Source: Azohydromonas aeria (GTDB lineage Bacteria; Pseudomonadota; Gammaproteobacteria; Burkholderiales; Burkholderiaceae_C). From it: 55,241 bases of DNA. The DNA is taken from positions 1 to 55,241 of the forward strand of contig NZ_VIDQ01000049.1 of the NCBI RefSeq assembly GCF_009760915.1. The letters run 5' to 3'. Positions 10,149-19,042 of the stretch are shown here, in pieces; the stretch's first letter is position 1; each line of letters begins with the position of its first letter. The notes under the pieces are model-generated. The model was not told the DNA's origin and ran no database searches. It saw only the letters and a list, made by a program, of their open reading frames with translations. Position numbers and translations under genes: made by a program.

Positions 10149-11369
10149 ATGAACACGGCCGTACAGGCGCTTCCAAGGTTCTTCGCCCGCACCAGCCTCG
10201 TGACCCAGATCGCCATCGGACTGGTCTGCGGCATTGCCCTGGCGCTGCTGGCGCCCGGCGTGGCACGTTCGACGGCCCTGCTGGGCGACCTCTTCATCGC
10301 CGCGCTCAAGGCGGTGGCCCCGGTGCTGGTGCTGGTGCTCGTGGCGGCGGCCATTGCCGGGCATGAGAAGGGGCAGCCCACGCACGTCAGGCCGATTCTT
10401 CTGCTGTACCTGCTCAGTACCCTGGCCGCGGCGCTGGTGGCGGTGGCCGCGAGCTTCATGTTCCCGACCACGCTGGTGCTCAACGCGCCGCCGGTGAGCG
10501 GCGAGCCGCCCGGGGGCATCCTCGGCGTGCTCAGGAACCTGCTGCTCTCCGCGGTGAGCAATCCGGTCAAGGCGCTGATGGAAGCCAACTTCATCGGCAT
10601 CCTGGCCTGGGCCATCGGCCTGGGCGTCATGCTGCGTCACGCCAGTTCCGGCACGCGCCAGATGCTCTTCGACCTTTCCGACGCGATGTCGTCGCTGGTC
10701 AAGGTCGTGATCCGTTTCGCGCCGCTGGGCATCTTCGGGCTGGTGGGCGCGACGCTGGCCCAGTCCGGCCTGGGCGCGCTCGTCGGCTACGGCCGGCTGC
10801 TGGCGGTGATGGTGGGCTGCATGCTGTTCGTCGCGCTGGTGGTCAACCCGCTGATCGTCTACCTGAAGACGCGCCGCAATCCGTATCCGCTGGTCTTCCT
10901 GTGCCTGCGCGAGAGCGGCATCACCGCGTTCTTCACGCGCAGTTCGGCCGCCAACATCCCGGTCAACCTGGAGCTGTGCCGGCGGCTGAAGCTGCACGAG
11001 GACACGTACGCGATCTCGATTCCGCTCGGCGCCACGATCAACATGGCAGGCGCGGCGGTCACGATCTCCGTGATGACGCTGGCCGCGGCGCATACGCTGG
11101 GCATGCAGGTGGACATGCTCACGGCACTGCTGCTGTGCATCGTCGCCTCGCTGGCAGCCGCCGGCGTCTCCGGCGTGGCCGGCGGCTCGTTGCTGCTGAT
11201 CCCGATGGCCACGAGCCTGTTCGGCATCTCCACCGACGTGGCGATGCAGGTGGTGGCCATCGGCTTCGTGATCAGCGTCGTGCAGGACTCGGCGGAGACC
11301 GCGCTGAACTCGTCCACCGACGTGCTGCTCACGGCGGCGGGCTGCGTGGACGAGTACCAGTTGCCGTAG
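10149..11369 (+). CDS. sstT: serine/threonine:Na+ symporter
   Basis: A 406-residue inner-membrane carrier of the dicarboxylate/amino acid:cation symporter family. Diagnostic SstT stretches include FTRSSAANIPVNLELCRRL, SIPLGATINMAGAAVTI and FVISVVQDSAETALNSSTDV. Multiple hydrophobic helices span the length, with the first at about residues 18-38. A good ribosome binding site (AGGAG) precedes the ATG. The position after sdaA suggests a two-gene uptake and deamination operon for L-serine. Confidence 0.96.
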   Translation: MNTAVQALPRFFARTSLVTQIAIGLVCGIALALLAPGVARSTALLGDLFIAALKAVAPVLVLVLVAAAIAGHEKGQPTHVRPILLLYLLSTLAAALVAVAASFMFPTTLVLNAPPVSGEPPGGILGVLRNLLLSAVSNPVKALMEANFIGILAWAIGLGVMLRHASSGTRQMLFDLSDAMSSLVKVVIRFAPLGIFGLVGATLAQSGLGALVGYGRLLAVMVGCMLFVALVVNPLIVYLKTRRNPYPLVFLCLRESGITAFFTRSSAANIPVNLELCRRLKLHEDTYAISIPLGATINMAGAAVTISVMTLAAAHTLGMQVDMLTALLLCIVASLAAAGVSGVAGGSLLLIPMATSLFGISTDVAMQVVAIGFVISVVQDSAETALNSSTDVLLTAAGCVDEYQLP

Positions 11370-11439
11370 TCAGCGTCGCCTGCGCTGGCGGGGCGGGCCT
11401 GACCATGAGCGCGCGGACACGCGAACGCAAAATGAGCCG

Positions 11440-12744
11440 ATGGTCTTGTCCACGCCGTCACCCACCCCGGCCGTGTCGCCGATGGCCGAACCCGTCGCCA
11501 TGCCATGGCTGGCCGAACGCATCAGATCGCTGCGTTCGCTGCGGGCGGTCGCCCGGCATGGCAGCACGGCACGTGCGGCGGAAGCGATCCACGTCTCGCA
11601 ACCGGCGGTGGTCCGCTCCATCGGCGCGCTGGAGAAGGCGTGCGGGCTGGCGTTGTTCGTGCGCACCGCGCGCGGCATGGTGCCCACGCCGCTGGGCGAG
11701 CGCCTGGCGCGGCGGGCCGAGACGCTGATGCTGCACCTGGCCTGCGGTGCATCGGAAGCCCTCGCCGCTGCACCGCTGACGGCGCGGACGCCCGCGTCGC
11801 CAGCGCGTTTCCCGGACATCGTCTCCGCCGGCAGCCTGCGCGCCCTGGTGGCCATCGCGGCCGGCGGCAGCGAGGCCGCCGCCGCAGCGGCGCTGGCGGT
11901 GACGCAGCCGGCCGTGCACGCCGCGCTGCAGGCGCTGGAGCAGGCGCTGGGCGTGCGGCTGTTCTACCGGATGGCGGCCGGCACGCGGCTCACGCCCGCC
12001 GGCGAGGCCTTGCTGCGCTGCGTGAAGCTGGCGCTCGCCGAGATCAGGGCCATGGAGGGCGACCTCGCGGCCTGGCGCGGCAACATCCGCGGGCGCCTGG
12101 TGGTGGGGGTGCTGCCGCTGTCCGTGTCCCTGTTCCTTCCACGCGCGGTCGAGGCCCTGGTCCGCGACCATCCCGACATCGAGATCGAGATCGTCGACGG
12201 GACCTACGAGAGCCTGTTGCGGCAGTTGCTCAGCGCAGACGTGGATGCCATCGCGGGTGCGCTGCGCGACGGGGCAGACCCGGACCTGCGCCAGTTGCAC
12301 CTGTTCGATGACGACCTGGTCGTCGTGGCCCGTGCCGGCCATCCCTGCCTGCAGCGCCGGGGCCTGTCCCTGGGCGACCTGGCGCGATGCGACTGGGTCA
12401 CTCCGCTGCCGGGCACGTCGGCCGACCGCGCCCTGCAGCAGGTCTTCCACGCGCAAGGCCTGGATGCGCCGCGCGGGCCGTTGCGCGCCAGCAGTCCCGC
12501 CCTGACCCTGGCCCTGGTGATGCAGGCCGGCCGCCTGGCCATCGCCTCGCGTGCCCAGGCGATGTCCGAGAGCCAGGGCGGCCAACTGTGCATCGTCCCG
12601 CTCGACTTGCCCACCACCATGCGGCGCATCGGCGTGGCCACCCGCGCCGTGGGCGAGCCCTCCCAGGATCTGCAGTTGTTCCTGCAAGCCTGCCAGGGCG
12701 CAGCCCGGCCACCGGCCGGCGACGCGCGCCGGCATCGCGGTTGA
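11440..12744 (+). CDS. LysR-type regulator with two tandem HTH domains
   Basis: A 434-residue protein, longer than the usual 300. Residues about 28-87 are a LysR HTH (LRAVARHGSTARAAEAIHVS, QPAVVRSIGALEKACGLALF, then R..RGM..TPLGERL). Residues about 130-188 repeat it (LRALVAIAAGGSEAAAAAAL, then VTQPAVHAALQALEQALGVRLF, R...GTRLTPAGEALL). One effector-binding domain follows from about 210. The second HTH is Ala-rich, with SEAAAAAALAVTQP where normal members have SxxxAA..L..SQP. Tandem-HTH LysR proteins are uncommon. It lies upstream of an aromatic-acid transporter on the same strand and is its likely regulator. Confidence 0.85.
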   Translation: MVLSTPSPTPAVSPMAEPVAMPWLAERIRSLRSLRAVARHGSTARAAEAIHVSQPAVVRSIGALEKACGLALFVRTARGMVPTPLGERLARRAETLMLHLACGASEALAAAPLTARTPASPARFPDIVSAGSLRALVAIAAGGSEAAAAAALAVTQPAVHAALQALEQALGVRLFYRMAAGTRLTPAGEALLRCVKLALAEIRAMEGDLAAWRGNIRGRLVVGVLPLSVSLFLPRAVEALVRDHPDIEIEIVDGTYESLLRQLLSADVDAIAGALRDGADPDLRQLHLFDDDLVVVARAGHPCLQRRGLSLGDLARCDWVTPLPGTSADRALQQVFHAQGLDAPRGPLRASSPALTLALVMQAGRLAIASRAQAMSESQGGQLCIVPLDLPTTMRRIGVATRAVGEPSQDLQLFLQACQGAARPPAGDARRHRG

Positions 12745-13004
12745 CGCGACTGCCCCCTCGCGGGATTCACCGCGTGCGCGGCGCCCCATAAGCAGAAGTC
12801 ATGGGCCAGCCCCGATCCGTGATTGGTCGGCGGCGCCCAGGCCTGTGATGCTCTCGCCTGAGGACAAGAAGCTGCAACGGCCCGCGCCATGCGGGTTCCG
12901 GCCTTGCTGGCCCGGAGCAGTTCCTGCACGGCGGCGCTGCCGCGGGCGGCGTCGCCGCCAGCCTCCCGGCCCGAGAGAGACAACCTGTTCCCCTGAGGAC
13001 TTGT

Positions 13005-14339
13005 ATGACCGACATCCGCAAGACGCTCGATGAGAGCGCCATGAGCCGCTTCCAGTGGGTCGCCGTGGCGATCTGCGTGATGCTCATCATGCTCGACGGC
13101 TTCGACGTGCTGGTGATGGCCTTCACCGCTGCCAGCGTGGCCGCCGAGTGGAAGCTCAATGGCGCGCAGCTGGGTGTGCTGTTCAGCGCCGGCCTGTTCG
13201 GCATGGCGGCGGGCTCGCTGTTCGTGGCCCCGCTGGCCGATCGCATGGGGCGCCAGCCCGTCATCGTGCTGTGCCTGATCGTCGTCGCGGCGGGCATGCT
13301 GCTGTCAGGCGTGGCGCAGAGCCACGCGCAGCTCGTGGCGCTGCGCGGCATCACCGGCGTGGGCATCGGCGGCATGCTTGCCAGCGTGGGCGTCATCACC
13401 GCCGAGTACTCCTCGCTGAAGTGGCGCAGCACCTGCGTGGCGCTGCAGGCCACGGGCTATCCCATCGGCGCCACGCTGGGCGGCCTGGTGGCCGCGTGGC
13501 TGCTGCAGCACTACGGCTGGCGCTCGGTGTTCGTCTTCGGCGGGCTGGCCACGGCGCTGATGATTCCCGTGGTGCTGTGGCGGCTGCCCGAGTCGGTGGA
13601 CTTCCTCGTCGCGCGCCGTCCGGCGCGCGCACTGGAAAAGCTCAACCGGATCATGGCCTTCATGGAGCGCCCGCCGCTGCAGCAGTTGCCCGTGCGAGAC
13701 GCCGGTGCGGCGGCCCAGGGCAATGCCGTGGCCGGCCTGTTCAGGAACGGCCTGGCGCGCCCGACGCTGATGCTCTGGAGCGCCTTCTTCCTGCTGATGT
13801 TCAGCGTGTACTTCTCGCTGAGCTGGACGCCGAAGCTGCTGGTGCAGGCCGGGCTGTCGGCACAGCAGGGCGTCACCGGCGGGGTGCTGATCAACGTGGG
13901 CGGCATCGTGGGCGGCAGCCTGTTCGGGGCGCTGGCCGTGCGCGTGCGGCTGGTTCACCTCACGGTGGCGGCCTTCCTGATCTACGCGCTGTTCACCGCG
14001 CTGTTCGGCGCGGTATCGGGCGCCCTGGGACTGGCCTTCGCCGTGGCCTTCGGCATGGGCATCTTCCTGTTCGCGTCGATGGCGGGGCTGTATGCCTTCG
14101 CGCCGGCCACGTACCCGGCGGCGGTGCGCACCACCGGCCTGGGCTGGGCCATCGGCATCGGCCGCATCGGCGCCATCGTGGCCCCGCTGACCGCCGGTGT
14201 GCTGCTCGACGGCGGCTGGCAGCCCGCGTCGCTGTACTACGCCTACGCGCTGCCGCTGGTGGCCGGCGCCCTGGCGGTGCTGGCCATCGGCACCGGCCGC
14301 ACCTTGCCGGGCAAGTCGCGGCCCATGGCCGCGCACTGA
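13005..14339 (+). CDS. MFS transporter, aromatic acid:H+ symporter type
   Basis: A 444-residue, 12-helix major facilitator. The N-terminal helix carries MLDGFDVLVMAF, the DGxD motif typical of PcaK/BenK-type aromatic acid symporters. Loop 2-3 has FVAPLADRMGRQPVIVLCL, the MFS signature. GITGVGIGGMLASVGVITAEY and YPIGATLGGLVAAWL continue the pattern. GAGGA-like ribosome binding site and ATG at 13005. The next frame is a protocatechuate-dioxygenase stump, so protocatechuate or another hydroxybenzoate is the likely substrate. Confidence 0.9.
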   Translation: MTDIRKTLDESAMSRFQWVAVAICVMLIMLDGFDVLVMAFTAASVAAEWKLNGAQLGVLFSAGLFGMAAGSLFVAPLADRMGRQPVIVLCLIVVAAGMLLSGVAQSHAQLVALRGITGVGIGGMLASVGVITAEYSSLKWRSTCVALQATGYPIGATLGGLVAAWLLQHYGWRSVFVFGGLATALMIPVVLWRLPESVDFLVARRPARALEKLNRIMAFMERPPLQQLPVRDAGAAAQGNAVAGLFRNGLARPTLMLWSAFFLLMFSVYFSLSWTPKLLVQAGLSAQQGVTGGVLINVGGIVGGSLFGALAVRVRLVHLTVAAFLIYALFTALFGAVSGALGLAFAVAFGMGIFLFASMAGLYAFAPATYPAAVRTTGLGWAIGIGRIGAIVAPLTAGVLLDGGWQPASLYYAYALPLVAGALAVLAIGTGRTLPGKSRPMAAH

Positions 14340-14358
14340 CACGCCTCGCCACCAGCCG

Positions 14359-14628
14359 TTGAAGCGCGCGGGGCTGATCAACCGTGAGTGGGACAACGCC
14401 CTCCTCGACAAGCTGATCGACGACCCCGAGGCGGCGGCGAGCATTGCGCACGTCGACTACGTGCGCGAGGCCGGCAGCGAGGGCATCGAGCTGGTGATGT
14501 GGCTGATCGCGCGCGGCGCGATGAGCGACGTCAACGCCGGCGCGGCCAGGCCCACCGTGAGGCCGCGCTTCCACCACGTGCCCGCCTCCAACACCGCGGT
14601 GGGCCACTTCATTCTCGAAAACAACTGA
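14359..14628 (+). pseudogene. 3' stump of protocatechuate 4,5-dioxygenase beta subunit (LigB-like)
   Basis: The frame reads RAGLINREWDNALLDKLIDD, then VDYVREAGSEGIELVMWLIA and HHVPASNTAVGHFILENN. This matches the C-terminal end of LigB-type extradiol dioxygenases (GLINKEFD...FIDKLI, LRESGSEGVELVMWLI, YHIPASNTALG). Roughly the last 88 residues remain; the N-terminal 190 or so, with the Fe(II) ligands, are gone. There is no ATG, and the frame begins 20 bp after the MFS stop. So a meta-cleavage gene was once part of this operon. It is non-functional as it stands. Confidence 0.85.
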
Positions 14629-14669
14629 CCTTGAAAGCAGGGCGTGCAAGCGCCCTGGGGAGTTAAACG

Positions 14670-15380
14670 ATGACGCGACCCTGTGTGGTGTTGCTGCCGG
14701 GCCTGATGTGCGATGCCGCCGTGTGGGCGGCGCAGTGCGAGGTGCTGGCTTTCGCGGACTGCGTGGTGCCGTCCTATGGCGAGCTGTCCTCCATCACCGG
14801 CATGGCCCGCCACGTCCTGGAGACCGTGCCGGCGCAGCGCTTCTCGGTGGCCGGGCACTCGATGGGAGGCCGTGTGGCGCTGGAGATGGTGCGTCTGGCA
14901 CCGCAGCGCGTCGAGCGGCTGGCGCTTCTCGACACGGGTATGGACCCGATTGCCGGGGGCGCCGCGGGCGAGCAGGAGCGGGCCAGGCGCCTGGCGCTGC
15001 TGCAACTGGCCCGGGACAAGGGCATGCGCACGATGGGGGCCGAGTGGGCACGCGGCATGGTCCATCCGGCCCGCCTGGACTCGCCGCTGTTCCAGGACAT
15101 CCTGGACATGATCGATCGGCACACGCCCGCCATTTTCGAGGCCCAGATCAACGCGCTGCTGGCCCGTCCGGATGCGCGCAGCGTGCTCGCAGGCTTGCGC
15201 TGCCCGACGCTGGTCGCGTGTGGCCGCCAGGATGCCTGGAGCCCGCTGTCGCGCCACGAGGAGATGCACGCCTTGATCCCGGGCTCGCGTCTCGTTGCCA
15301 TCGAGGACAGCGGCCACATGAGCACGATGGAGCAGCCCGCCGCCGTGTCACGAGCGCTGCTCGACTGGATGCAGGGGTGA
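14670..15380 (+). CDS. alpha/beta hydrolase
   Basis: A 236-residue alpha/beta-hydrolase. The nucleophile elbow is FSVAGHSMGGRVAL (S64), the acid is in CGRQDAWSP (about D193), and the His is in EDSGHMSTMEQP (about H216), so the triad is complete. It starts VVLLPGLMCDAAVWAAQ. Such proteins in aromatic operons hydrolyse esters, lactones or ring-cleavage products. ATG at 14670, 41 bp after the dioxygenase stump. The stop codon overlaps a following ATG (TGATG), so a further gene was translationally coupled. Confidence 0.88.
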   Translation: MTRPCVVLLPGLMCDAAVWAAQCEVLAFADCVVPSYGELSSITGMARHVLETVPAQRFSVAGHSMGGRVALEMVRLAPQRVERLALLDTGMDPIAGGAAGEQERARRLALLQLARDKGMRTMGAEWARGMVHPARLDSPLFQDILDMIDRHTPAIFEAQINALLARPDARSVLAGLRCPTLVACGRQDAWSPLSRHEEMHALIPGSRLVAIEDSGHMSTMEQPAAVSRALLDWMQG

Positions 15381-15712
15381 TGGATACGGTCGCCTGCCAG
15401 GACATCGAGCGGGCCTGCCGCGGGCTCGTGATGCGTGCAGCCAGCGCTGGAAGGCCAGGTGGCGCGACTGGACTACAAGGACAGCGCCGACGACGCCACG
15501 CTCGTGTCGCTGCGCACGACCTGTGCGTTGTCCAGGCGCACCGCCCTGTACCGGATTCCGCGCGTGACAAGGCCGCCTTCGAACAGGCGTGGCAGGACCG
15601 TGCCAAGGATGCCGCAGGCGAGGTCCATGCTTTCGAGCCGGACTACGAAGGATCGCCGATGGTGTGGCCAGGCAAAGTCGAAGGTCTCATTCCAGCTCCG
15701 GTTTGTCTGTGA
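15380..15712 (+). pseudogene. degenerate frame coupled to the hydrolase (composite remnant)
   Basis: An ATG overlapping the hydrolase stop opens a frame starting MDTVACQDIERACRGLVMRA, which looks like the N-terminus of a SnoaL/NTF2-like polyketide-cyclase-fold protein. The middle loses sense. The end (AFEQAWQDRAKDAAGEVHAF, then EPDYEGSPMVW) looks like a different protein, perhaps the tail of an FAD-dependent aromatic monooxygenase. I read this as two decayed genes fused by deletion. The remaining bases to 15908 hold no gene I can support. Confidence 0.4.
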
Positions 15713-15908
15713 AATGACCCGTTCGCCCTGATGCTTCGATACCTCAGGCGAACGGAATACTTCACTGGCTACTGCAAGTTGGAATTGGATCCAACAAAAC
15801 CGTCGCCAGCCGGGACTCCTGGCTGCGTTTGCAATGATCAGGTCGGCCTGCAGGGCGCCGATCCGGACTCTTCGATCTCTGGCTTGCGCAGACCGGGATA
15901 ATCGGCTC

Positions 15909-16799
15909 ATGACCGAGCGCTTGGACCTTTTCACGCTGCGCGTGGTGATCGCGGTTGCCGAGTCTGGCTCCATCAGCGCCGGCAGCGATCGCATGCAGCT
16001 TGCCGTGGCCGCCGCCAGCGCGCGAATTTCCTCCATGGAGGCGGCCCTGGGCATCCGCATCTTTGAGCGTTCGCCGCGTGGCGTGGAACTCACGCCCGCC
16101 GGCCGCATGCTGGTGCAGCGTGGAGGGGAGTTGCTGGCTGACGCGGATCAGCTCGTCACGGATCTACGCGACTGGAGCCTGGGACTGGCAGGGCATGTGC
16201 GGATATTGAGCAATGCCTCGGCACTGCTTGAAGTGCTGCCGCAGCGCCTTGAAGCTTTCATGCGCAACCACCCTCGCATCCACGTCGATCTCGAGGAGCG
16301 CATGAGCCCCGAGATCCTGGGTACCGTGCTCGACGGCCGCGCCGACGTCGGCGTGGTCGACACCGCCACGCCGACGCGTGGTCTGACCTTCCATCCCTTC
16401 TTTCACGACGAGCTTGCGGTGGTGTTGCCCGCGATGCACCCGCTTGCTGGCGAACGGGAGGTGCGCCTGTTGCAGCTGCTGGGGGAAAGCTTCATCGTGC
16501 TGGCCGGTACCAACGCCGTGACGGCTCGCCTTTTCAACGCGGCAGCGGCACTGGGCGAGCCGATCAAGGTTCGCATGCAGATGCGCAGCTTCGACGCCGC
16601 CTGCCGCCTGGTGGCCGCTGGCATGGGTGTCGCAGTGTTGCCGTTGAAGGCCATTGCACCGCAGCTTGCGCATCTGGCGCTGAGTGCGGTCCCGGTAGCC
16701 GAGGACTGGGCGCAGCGCACTCACTACCTGGTGCTGCGCGCGGGAAAGGAGGCGCCTGCAGCCGCACGCTCGCTGGCCGAGGCGCTGCGCTCCGGGTAA
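15909..16799 (+). CDS. LysR-family regulator of the arylmalonate/mandelate operon
   Basis: A 296-residue LysR protein: DLFTLRVVIAVAESGSISAG, then SDRMQLAVAAASARISSMEA, ALGIRIFERSPRGVELTPAG for the HTH, and an effector domain from about 90. The A-A-A-S-A-R-I-S recognition helix and the VVDTATPTRGLTFHPFF loop are typical of LysR proteins next to Bug-type operons. ATG at 15909 was preferred over an upstream start at 15834. It reads towards the enolase-family gene 82 bp downstream on the same strand and probably controls it. Confidence 0.9.
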   Translation: MTERLDLFTLRVVIAVAESGSISAGSDRMQLAVAAASARISSMEAALGIRIFERSPRGVELTPAGRMLVQRGGELLADADQLVTDLRDWSLGLAGHVRILSNASALLEVLPQRLEAFMRNHPRIHVDLEERMSPEILGTVLDGRADVGVVDTATPTRGLTFHPFFHDELAVVLPAMHPLAGEREVRLLQLLGESFIVLAGTNAVTARLFNAAAALGEPIKVRMQMRSFDAACRLVAAGMGVAVLPLKAIAPQLAHLALSAVPVAEDWAQRTHYLVLRAGKEAPAAARSLAEALRSG

Positions 16800-16881
16800 A
16801 CCCAGGATTTCGTCGTCGGCGAAAGCGCCCTTCGTGCCTGACCGCTCGCAGGTCGGCATGCGAGCCCCCAGACTGGCCGAC

Positions 16882-18036
16882 ATGAAAATCGCATCTGTTC
16901 GCGCCACGCCACTCAACCTGCCCGTGACCATGGGCAGCGGCGTCCGCGCCAAGTCCACCTCCCTTTCCCTGTGCCTGGTCGACGTGGAGCTCGACGACGG
17001 CCGTGTAGGCACCGGCATGACGGCCATCACCGAAGAGGAAGTGGTCGCCTCCATCGTCAACGACATCGCCAGCCATGCCCTCGCCGGCCTGGACCCGCTG
17101 CGTCACGAGCAGATCTGGGACAAGCTCTACTGGCTGCTGACGCCGCGGGGCCAGTCTGGTTACGCCAGCCACGCCATTGCCGCGATCGACCTCGCGCTAT
17201 GGGACTTGAAGGGGCAGATCCTGGGACAGCCGGTGTGGCGCCTTCTCGGCGGTGCGCGGCCGCAGGTTCCGGTGTATGCCACCTTTGGCTTCGCCTTCTT
17301 CGACCGCGAAGAGCTTGCCGCTGCTGCGAAGTCCTGGGTGGAGCGCGGCTTCAAGCGATTGAAGATGACGGTGGGCCACCACGCACTGCAGCGGCGCGAC
17401 GAGCCACGGCCGCTGGCCGAGGTAATCGCGGAAGACGTCAAGCGCATTGAGGCCGTGCGCGCGGCGGTAGGTCCCGACGTGCAAATCTTCATCGACGCCA
17501 ACTGCAGCCTGGACTACGTCCACGCCTTGACGCTGGCACAGCGCATCGAGGATCTGGGCATCGCCTTCTTCGAAGAGCCGGTGTCGCAGAACGACATCCC
17601 CAACCTCGTGAAGCTGCGCGGCAAGACGCGCATCCCGTTGGCCGCCGGCCAGAACGAGGGCCTGGCCAGCCGGTTCCGCGACATGCTGGTGGCTCAGGCC
17701 GTGGACGTGGTGCAGCCCAATGCCTGCATCAGCGGCGGCTACACGCAGTGCCTGCGCATCGCGGGCATGGCCGCAGCCTTCAACACGCAGTTCGCCAACG
17801 GCGGCGCCTGGCCGCATCACAACATGCACCTGCATGCCGGTCTGGCCAATGGCTCGCTGGTGGAATACCACTCGGTGGCCGTTGAGGTGTGCAAGCAGGT
17901 CTTCGATGGACTGCCCGAGCCTGAGCACGGCCTGCTGGCGCTGCCCGATACGCCGGGCCTGGGCTTCCGACCCAACCGCGAGCGGGTGGCCGAATTGGCA
18001 AAGCGCCCGGGTTCACGCGGCGTTGGCAAAGCTTGA
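16882..18036 (+). CDS. enolase-superfamily (mandelate racemase/muconate lactonizing) enzyme, atypical active site
   Basis: A 384-residue protein with the MR-type capping domain (MKIASVRATPLNLPVTMG) and barrel. The usual KxK is K161-M-T163. Metal-ligand positions read D205 (FIDAN), E231 (FFEEP) and Q257 (AAGQNE) with the exact 26-residue spacings of mandelate racemase, so the third ligand is Gln instead of Glu. The catalytic Asp position is N280 (VVQPN). Candidate His are in PHHNMHLHAG (312-313). An MR-fold acid-sugar dehydratase or racemase is the family expectation. Substitutions mean the reaction is open. First gene of the operon that continues to 20954. Confidence 0.88.
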   Translation: MKIASVRATPLNLPVTMGSGVRAKSTSLSLCLVDVELDDGRVGTGMTAITEEEVVASIVNDIASHALAGLDPLRHEQIWDKLYWLLTPRGQSGYASHAIAAIDLALWDLKGQILGQPVWRLLGGARPQVPVYATFGFAFFDREELAAAAKSWVERGFKRLKMTVGHHALQRRDEPRPLAEVIAEDVKRIEAVRAAVGPDVQIFIDANCSLDYVHALTLAQRIEDLGIAFFEEPVSQNDIPNLVKLRGKTRIPLAAGQNEGLASRFRDMLVAQAVDVVQPNACISGGYTQCLRIAGMAAAFNTQFANGGAWPHHNMHLHAGLANGSLVEYHSVAVEVCKQVFDGLPEPEHGLLALPDTPGLGFRPNRERVAELAKRPGSRGVGKA

Positions 18037-18068
18037 GAACACAACGGATCGATGCAGGAGACAACGCA

Positions 18069-19040
18069 GTGAGAGCTTACTTGACACGCCGTGCCGTTCT
18101 GGCTGCCGCACTCGCCGCCGCCGCGCCGTTGGCCGGCGCCCAGCCGGACTATCCCAGCAAGCCGATCCGCCTGCTGGTGGGATACAACGCCGGTGGCGGC
18201 GTCGATGCTCTCGCCCGCATGCTGTCCTCGCGACTGTCCACGGTCCTGGGACAGCAGGTCGTGGTGGAAAACCGCACCGGTGCCGCCGGCATGATCGCGG
18301 CCGACTTCGTGTCCAAGTCGGCACCGGACGGCTACACGCTGCTGATGGGGGAAAGCGGGCTGCTGGTGGCACCGTACCTGCAGAGCAAGACCTCCATCGA
18401 TCCGTTGAAGGCGCTGGTGCCGGTCGCGGGCACCTTCATCGCGCCACTGATGATCGTGGCCAACAACAGCGTGCCGGCAAGCAATCCCAAGGAACTGATC
18501 GAGCTGCTGAGAAAAAACCCGGGCCGCCTGTCTTACGCCACCTCCGGCGTGGGCACGGTACACCACCTCGGCTTCGAGCTGATGAAGGCGCAAACCGGGA
18601 CCTTCATCGTGCACGTCCCCTACCGCGGCGCCTCGCAGATCGCGCCGGACGTGATTGGCGGACAGATACCGATCGGCGTGGTGAGCGCGGCCGCAGGCCT
18701 CGCGCAGGCGAAGTCGGGCAAGCTGCGCGCCGTGGCGCTCATGAACACCGACAAGCTGCCCGGCGCGGAGAACGTGCCGGCCATGGCCGATGCGCTGCCA
18801 GGCTTCAACGTTGCGCCGCGCCTCATGCTGCTGGCGCCCAATGGCACGCCAGCCGTCATCGTTGAGAAGCTCAACGAAACGGTGCGTACCTTGCTCGCCA
18901 GCGCCGACTTGGTGCAGGCCGCTGCCCTGCAAGGCGCGATTCCCGCATACATGCCGCCGGCGCAGCTTGGCCCAGAGATGCAGCGCGAGTCGGCTGAATG
19001 GGGCCGCATCATCAAGGCGCAGAAGATCTCGGCGGAGTGA
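18069..19040 (+). CDS. Bug (TctC-family) periplasmic substrate-binding protein
   Basis: A 323-residue tripartite-tricarboxylate-type binding protein. The N-terminus has a twin-arginine-like export signal (TRRAVLAAALAAAAPLAGAQ), then PDYPSKPIRLLVGYNAGGGV, VENRTGAAGMIAADFVSK and LMIVANNSVPASNPKELIEL, all Bug-family hallmarks. A GTG at 18069 was chosen because AGGAG sits 8 nt upstream and it starts just before the signal peptide. It lies 32 bp after the enolase-type gene and 2 bp before the decarboxylase gene. It likely captures the carboxylate substrate of this operon. No TctA/TctB membrane genes are present here. Confidence 0.92.
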   Translation: MRAYLTRRAVLAAALAAAAPLAGAQPDYPSKPIRLLVGYNAGGGVDALARMLSSRLSTVLGQQVVVENRTGAAGMIAADFVSKSAPDGYTLLMGESGLLVAPYLQSKTSIDPLKALVPVAGTFIAPLMIVANNSVPASNPKELIELLRKNPGRLSYATSGVGTVHHLGFELMKAQTGTFIVHVPYRGASQIAPDVIGGQIPIGVVSAAAGLAQAKSGKLRAVALMNTDKLPGAENVPAMADALPGFNVAPRLMLLAPNGTPAVIVEKLNETVRTLLASADLVQAAALQGAIPAYMPPAQLGPEMQRESAEWGRIIKAQKISAE

Positions 19041-19042
19041 CC

